From the NCBI RefSeq assembly GCF_902806685.2, contig NC_048548.1:248001-312000 (forward strand): DNA of 64,000 nt, given 5' to 3'. This DNA comes from Maniola hyperantus (Eukaryota; Arthropoda; Insecta; Lepidoptera; Nymphalidae). The notes beneath the pieces were generated by a model. The model ran no database searches, had not been told where the DNA came from, and saw only the letters and a list, made by a program, of their open reading frames with translations. The position numbers were made by a program, and so were the translations under genes. Shown piece after piece: positions 61,384 to 64,000 of this stretch. How positions within the stretch are numbered: the stretch's first letter is position 1; every line of letters starts with the position of its first letter.

Positions 61384-61437
61384 ACAAAGTGATCCTATAA
61401 GGGTTCCGTTTTTTCTTTTGAGGTACGGAACCCTAAA
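61010..61437 (-). mobile_element. GTTCC-family, full length
   Basis: AACCGGCCAATTGCGAGTCA to TGAGGTACGGAACCCTAAAA with six GACA units. Confidence 0.75.
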
Positions 61438-61444
61438 AATGACG

Positions 61445-61634
61445 CGATTTTTAGGGTTCCGTCTACAATACAATACAATACATACTACAATACAATACAT
61501 CTACTACCAACCTTACCTACTCTTCTAGTTTCGGAAAAAAGTGACTGTGACATACGGACGGACAGATAGACAGACAGACATGACGAATCTAATAAGGGTT
61601 CCGTTTTTTGCCATTTGGCTACGGAACCCTAAAA
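61445..61634 (-). mobile_element. GTTCC' element between TGACGCGA direct repeats
   Basis: TTTTTAGGGTTCCGT and ACGGAACCCTAAAAA bound it, and TGACGCGA stands on both outer sides (61439-61446 and 61635-61642). The left part is replaced by CAATA repeats. CATACGGACGGACAGATAGA and TTTTTGCCATTTGGCTACGG mark the GTTCC' subfamily. Confidence 0.6.
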
Positions 61635-61782
61635 ATGACGCGATTTTTAGGGTTCCGTAGCCAAATGGCAAAAAACGGAACCCTTATTAGATTCGTCATG
61701 TCTGTCTGTCTATCTGTCCGTCCGTATGTCACAGTCACTTTTTTCCGAAACTAGAAGAGTAGGTAAGGTTGGTAAGTAGATG
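61498..61782. repeat. Near-perfect 285-bp palindrome
   Basis: 61498-61635 and 61642-61782 are reverse complements with one small difference (GGTAGTAGATG versus GGTAAGTAGATG) around a centre of about 6 nt. It joins two GTTCC' 5' ends head to head. Confidence 0.9.
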
Positions 61783-61908
61783 TATTCTGTGAACCGCATT
61801 GAGATTTTTACACAAAAATAGAAAGACATACACACAGACAGACGGACAGACATGACGAATCTATAAGGGTTTCGTTTTTTGCCATTCGGCTACGGAACCC
61901 TAAAAACT
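61642..61908 (+). mobile_element. GTTCC' element, right-hand
   Basis: TTTTTAGGGTTCCGTAGCCA, TTCGTCATGTCTGTCTGTC, TGTATTCTGTGAACCGCATT, then an inverted 5' end GCCATTCGGCTACGGAACCC at 61879-61903, so this is a fold-back of the subfamily's 5' end. Confidence 0.6.
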
Positions 61909-62644
61909 GACGTTAGCGAATAGAAAATTTGAGTTTGAGATTATTTAAGTATTAGAAATTTTCACGAAATTAGTTTGCCACTGAGATACGGAATAACTCT
62001 GCAGAACTTAATTTCGGGCTACAAGTGTACGATTTATGTTAAACAGCTCGAATTAATTTGTAATTTCGAGCTCTCAAACGAAGATTACGCGCTAAATTAA
62101 ATTTCTTCGCCGAGGTAATTACAATATCACGCGTAAATAAAAGAAGAATGACAAGATTTTTCAATTTATTTTTGTGTGAAAAATGTACTCGGGTTACTTA
62201 CACCGAAAATCTTTGAAGATTTTCTTTTCCTTTTTCATAAATTTCGCAAACGCGATTTTTGTTAATTTTGGAGAGTGAAATATTTTTATTATTATCATTT
62301 TTTAATAACAAGTCGTAGGTAACGTGTGGGCACAACTTTCAAATATAAACGGTTTTTTTAATTTCTTTCCTTTTTTATACTTAAAGAAAATTAAAAACAC
62401 GATTGACCGGTCCAAAAACAACTAAAAAGTACAGAAAAATACATTTGAAAATCGTGCCATATACCTACAGCCGACATATTATTAAACTTTTTCAAAAAAA
62501 TTATAGTAGGTATCACTCGGGGTGATATGAGAATTCTAGATAGATACCTCCCAATCTGGGCAGGTAGGTTAGAAGTTATGGTGGGACAACGAAACTCACA
62601 TACATACAGTCTACACCAAAGATACGAGTAGAATGGAGATACAT
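61909..62644. other. No supported feature
   Basis: AT-rich unassigned sequence. The 117-codon minus frame (62391-62744) crosses into the ACAGGGTG element and shows no domain. Confidence 0.35.
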
Positions 62645-62988
62645 ATACAGGGTGTAACCAGAACGCTAGATAAAATATTGTTATACTATTTGTTATTGTT
62701 ATACTACCTAAACACAATCCAATACCAAGAATCATTTGCCTCATTTTGTAGTTTTAGTGATTCAGTATTTTTCAAACTCGCGGCATTGACTCTGAGTGGC
62801 CTACTTATGCAACGTTCCTCTAGCCTCTACCGTCAGTCAGATGTTCTAATTGCAATGTGTCGTAAACTTTTACAAAATTATAGGATTTTTTAATATCTTT
62901 TTTCGCGTTTTTTGTGGTATCATATCCGTAATCATCAGTATTATCACCTTGTCTTCGTTTTTGCCAGCGTTCTGGTTAAATCCTGTAT
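62645..62988 (+). mobile_element. ACAGGGTG-family element, complete (344 bp)
   Basis: The left end ATACAGGGTGTAACCAGAAC-GCT and right end AGCGTTCTGGTTAAATCCTG-TAT are inverted repeats over 23 bp with about three mismatches. No transposase. It is immediately followed by an RTE tail, which it may have entered. Confidence 0.65.
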
Positions 62989-63045
62989 ACCTATGTCCAG
63001 CTGTGGACTTATATCGGTTGACATTGATGATGATGATGATGATGG
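62989..63045 (+). mobile_element. RTE-type LINE 3' end with (GAT)n
   Basis: CCTATGTCCAGCTGTGGACT-TATATCGG and a (GAT)n tail match the end of the ORF seen on the minus strand at 27631-27660 (YVQQW-type codons). Confidence 0.55.
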
Positions 63046-63503
63046 TATTAAATGAATATCATTAAAATGTCGAGGCGCCATGAAACTATAACGTTCAAGT
63101 CTTTATAATATTTACTATTATTATTCCATCTTCATTAAGAATATCCCTTGGCAACTAAGCTGCTCTCTAATTAACGTATTTTACGGTATAAGAGGTAGGA
63201 GTACTGTCTGTCCGTTTGTTTACTTTTGACGCGTTTAATTGGGTGCCTCTTGAAAATTTCCCCGTTTTCTTAATTTGCTTTTAGGGCACCATTTGTAAAG
63301 TTGCTAAATTGTTTTGATAATTTTATTCATCTCTTCAAAAGCTTTTTGCTCAAACTTTAAATAATAATCCTCAAATTAAGTAACTTTTATAAGTTTTTCA
63401 AAACATTGGAAAACTTATAAAAACGTAAAAGTAAATTTGATTAAGGATTATTTTGGCGTCTTATTGTCATTATTAAAACAACTTAAATACAAAATCCAAC
63501 CAT
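63046..63503. other. No supported feature
   Basis: Unassigned AT-rich sequence. Confidence 0.3.
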
Positions 63504-64000
63504 TTTTAGGGTTCCGTAGCCGAATGGCAAAAAACGGAACCCTTATAGATTCGTCATGTCTGTCTGTCTGTTTGTCTGGGTGTATGTCACAGCCACTTTT
63601 TTCCGAAACTATAAGAGCTATACTGTTGAAACTTGGTAAGTAGATGTATTCTGTAAACCGCATTAAGGTTTTTACACAAAAATAGAAAAAAAACAATAAA
63701 TTTTGGGGTTCCCCATACCTAGAACTGAAACTCAAAATTTTTTTTTCATCAAACCCATAGGTATCTATGGATAGGTCTTCAAAAATGATATTGAGGTTTC
63801 TAATATCGTTTTTTTCTAAACTGAATAGTTTGCGCGAGAGACACTTTCAAAGCGGTAAAATTTGTCTCCCCCCCCCCCCCCCCCTGTAACTTCTAAAATA
63901 AGAGAGTGATAAAACTAAAAAATATATATGATGTAATGATGATGTACATTACCATGCAAACTACACCGAAAATTGGTTTGAACGAGATCTAGTAAGAAGT
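63504..64000 (+). mobile_element. GTTCC' element, runs off the window
   Basis: TTTTTAGGGTTCCGTAGCCG, ATTCGTCATGTCTGTCTGTC, GTAAACCGCATTAAGG, a 17-C run (63868-63884) and AAATTGGTTTGAACGAGATC. Longest copy of the subfamily here; its right end is beyond 64000. Confidence 0.65.

Noticed and set aside
62391..62744. 117-codon minus-strand frame with hydrophobic stretches
   Set aside because: It spans the border of an ACAGGGTG element and AT-rich sequence; the hydrophobic residues reflect base composition.

Overview
The window looks like non-coding DNA from a moth or butterfly (Lepidoptera). It is AT-rich, has no long open reading frame, and is packed with interspersed families that I recognise from lepidopteran genomes: short elements ending ...CTAG-T, a GGGTTCCGTAC family, tRNA-derived SINEs with a (GAT)n or poly(A) tail, and 5'-truncated non-LTR retrotransposons. 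I could not support a single host protein-coding exon, true tRNA, rRNA or CRISPR array. Every coding signal that held up is a decayed retroelement end. Family names used here (HelA-HelD, GTTCC, ACCG, SINE-1 to SINE-3, LINE-F, LINE-Z and so on) are working labels of mine; all identities come from reading by eye, without alignment software or databases.

Layout. 0-12 kb: LINE-F remnants, HelA/B/C copies, GTTCC copies, a terminal-inverted-repeat element at 4.1-4.6 kb, an ACCG element nested in a LINE at 5.8-6.5 kb, and a 5'-truncated LINE with poly(A) and a 14-bp target-site duplication at 9.5-10.1 kb. 12-14 kb: a short LTR element (1,274 bp) with two apparently identical 379-bp LTRs, sitting inside the tRNA-like head of a SINE. 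14-35 kb: more Hel/GTTCC copies, SINEs, an RTE-type LINE end (27.6-27.9 kb), a 141-codon retroelement C-terminus (24 kb), and the best-preserved LINE-F C-terminus (33.4-33.6 kb). 35-45 kb: three minisatellites, namely a hairpin-forming 39/41-bp array (35.5-36.4 kb), nine perfect 20-bp units (40.9-41.0 kb) and twelve 35-bp units with a six-unit higher-order period (44.4-44.8 kb). 45-64 kb: SINE-1 clusters, a second copy of the TIR element, a nested TIR/MITE pair at 55 kb, and a near-perfect 285-bp palindrome at 61.5-61.8 kb.

How the parts relate. The elements form a nested record: LTR element inside SINE-2, ACCG inside LINE-F, LINE tails inside GTTCC copies, MITE-P inside a larger TIR element. 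SINE-2 shares its 3' end with LINE-F, the usual sign that a SINE borrows a LINE's enzymes. The Hel families differ inside but share one structured 3' end, and they repeatedly form chimeras with GTTCC elements. No previously undescribed functional system is evident. The points most worth following are the recent LTR insertion, the long palindromes and hairpin arrays as possible double-stranded RNA sources, and the chimeric Hel/GTTCC junctions.
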